A stretch of 64,000 nucleotides of DNA. It comes from Saprospiraceae bacterium (GTDB lineage: Bacteria > Bacteroidota > Bacteroidia > Chitinophagales > Saprospiraceae). The stretch is taken from the NCBI GenBank assembly GCA_016718505.1, contig JADKDE010000003.1:434001-498000 (forward strand), in the 5' to 3' direction. Shown here one piece after another: positions 63,412-64,000 of this stretch. A model generated the notes under the pieces. It had not been told where the DNA came from. It ran no database searches and saw only the letters and a list, made by a program, of their open reading frames with translations. The first letter of the stretch is position 1; each line of letters starts with the position of its first letter. The position numbers and the translations under genes were made by a program.

Positions 63412-63574
63412 GATTTTATTTTTTTAAATTTAGAAACTCACAAAACGGGATTTAGGATTGAAATTGAGTTGCACTGTTTTCATTCGGCGCATCATCTAAT
63501 TAAAGCTCAAAAAATAATTAAAAAACTCCTTTAATTCTCATTAATACTTCAATTTTATTAAACAGGAGCAACCC

Positions 63575-64000
63575 GATCGTCGCAGATTGTAACTACGATG
63601 CAATTCATCGGAAATTTGTAATTCCCTAGACTTCGATCAACGGATTCCGTCCAAAAACCAGCGATAGCGAAAAGTCGTGGAAAAGATGCGGATGTAACGC
63701 ATCCCACGACTGGAGCGGTGCGAAGCAATCGCCTTTTTTTGGACTTGATTTTTGGGTTACTTTTGTATCAAGACAAAAGTGACAGTCAGTCGAGGGGACT
63801 ATAACCCATTGATCGTCTCAGTTTGTAACTGCGATGCTATCCATTAGGAATTTGCAATTCCTAGGATTCGATCATAGGGTTCCGTCCAAAAACCAGCGAT
63901 AGCAAAAAGTCGTGGAAAAGATGCGGATGTAACGCATCCCACGACTGGAGCGGTGCGAAGCAATCGCCTTTTTTTGGACTTGATTTTTGGGTTACTTTTG
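63575..64000 (+). repeat. Tandem array of a 236-bp repeat unit (R2, R3), cut by window edge
   Basis: Unit 1 is 63575-63810 and unit 2 starts at 63811. Each unit has REP-like palindromes (second copy CAGTT-tgt-AACTG and GGAATT-tgc-AATTCC), then a CCGTCCAAAAACCAGCGATAG block. The 119-bp hairpin core follows (63674-63792; 63909 onward). The 63412-63574 gap before it has nothing recognisable. Confidence 0.8.

Noticed and set aside
63575..64000. Regularly spaced repeats as a possible CRISPR array
   Set aside because: The period is 236 bases, the repeated part is over 100 bases and only two units are seen; there is no short repeat with unique spacers and no cas gene.
1..64000. tRNA, rRNA or tmRNA genes
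   Set aside because: I looked through the intergenic gaps for T-arm sequences and CCA-like ends and saw none; a covariance-model scan would be decisive.

Overview
This AT-rich window looks like chromosomal DNA from a Bacteroidota bacterium, most likely of the Saprospiraceae/Saprospiria type. The signs are: type IX secretion sorting domains of both kinds (gliding-associated type B at 2166-3485, type A on the giant protein at 45005-49408); promoters of the form TTTG-N17..19-TAnnTTTG; start codons preceded by A-rich stretches rather than Shine-Dalgarno sites; atpD-atpC standing apart from the other ATP synthase genes; a D-Ala ligase followed by a PASTA protein; and many secreted beta-barrel proteins. 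I found no tRNA, rRNA, CRISPR array or transposase gene.

Layout. 1-3485: a truncated secreted thermolysin-like peptidase and a T9SS type B surface protein. 3.7-7.7 kb: a complete type II-like restriction-modification island (XRE controller, two unlike methyltransferases, convergent PD-(D/E)XK endonuclease) with a clear autoregulatory promoter/operator. 8.1-14.3 kb: housekeeping genes (phoH, smpB, a C1 peptidase, an operon of LOG-family hydrolase, FAH-family enzyme, rbfA and a lipoprotein, and an NtrC-like regulator lacking its DNA-binding domain). 14.4-22.1 kb: a frameshifted TPR-CHAT protein, a fused double D-Ala-D-Ala ligase, a frameshifted PASTA protein and a flippase-like membrane protein. 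22.4-44 kb: beta-mannosidase, beta-barrel proteins, atpDC, def, ruvX-nadB, an acyltransferase, rhomboid, GNAT, a GH109-like oxidoreductase, ndk and sucA. 44.5-55.5 kb: aroQ, a giant T9SS surface protein, an ABC permease - SpoIIE phosphatase - CBS operon, pyruvate kinase and a sugar aminotransferase.

55.7-63.4 kb is a defence-like region. It holds a four-gene overlapping operon that codes for a sigma-region-4/winged-helix DNA-binding protein, a 60-residue protein, a DndD-like SMC ATPase and a DndE domain fused to a HerA/FtsK-type ATPase. No sulfur-transfer gene (dndC/dndA) and no dndB is next to it. It is followed by an AbiC-like membrane protein lying between direct repeats. I consider the DndDE-HerA operon the best candidate for an unusual system.

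The second notable signal is a family of about ten intergenic elements of 100-140 bp (consensus ends GCGCGTCA ... GGGGACGCCC) scattered in both orientations. They share stem-loops whose arms change in a compensatory way between copies. One copy sits on one side of the defence operon and a related, divergent element on the other. Two near-identical copies end 16-17 bases before the start codons of a GNAT gene and aroQ.
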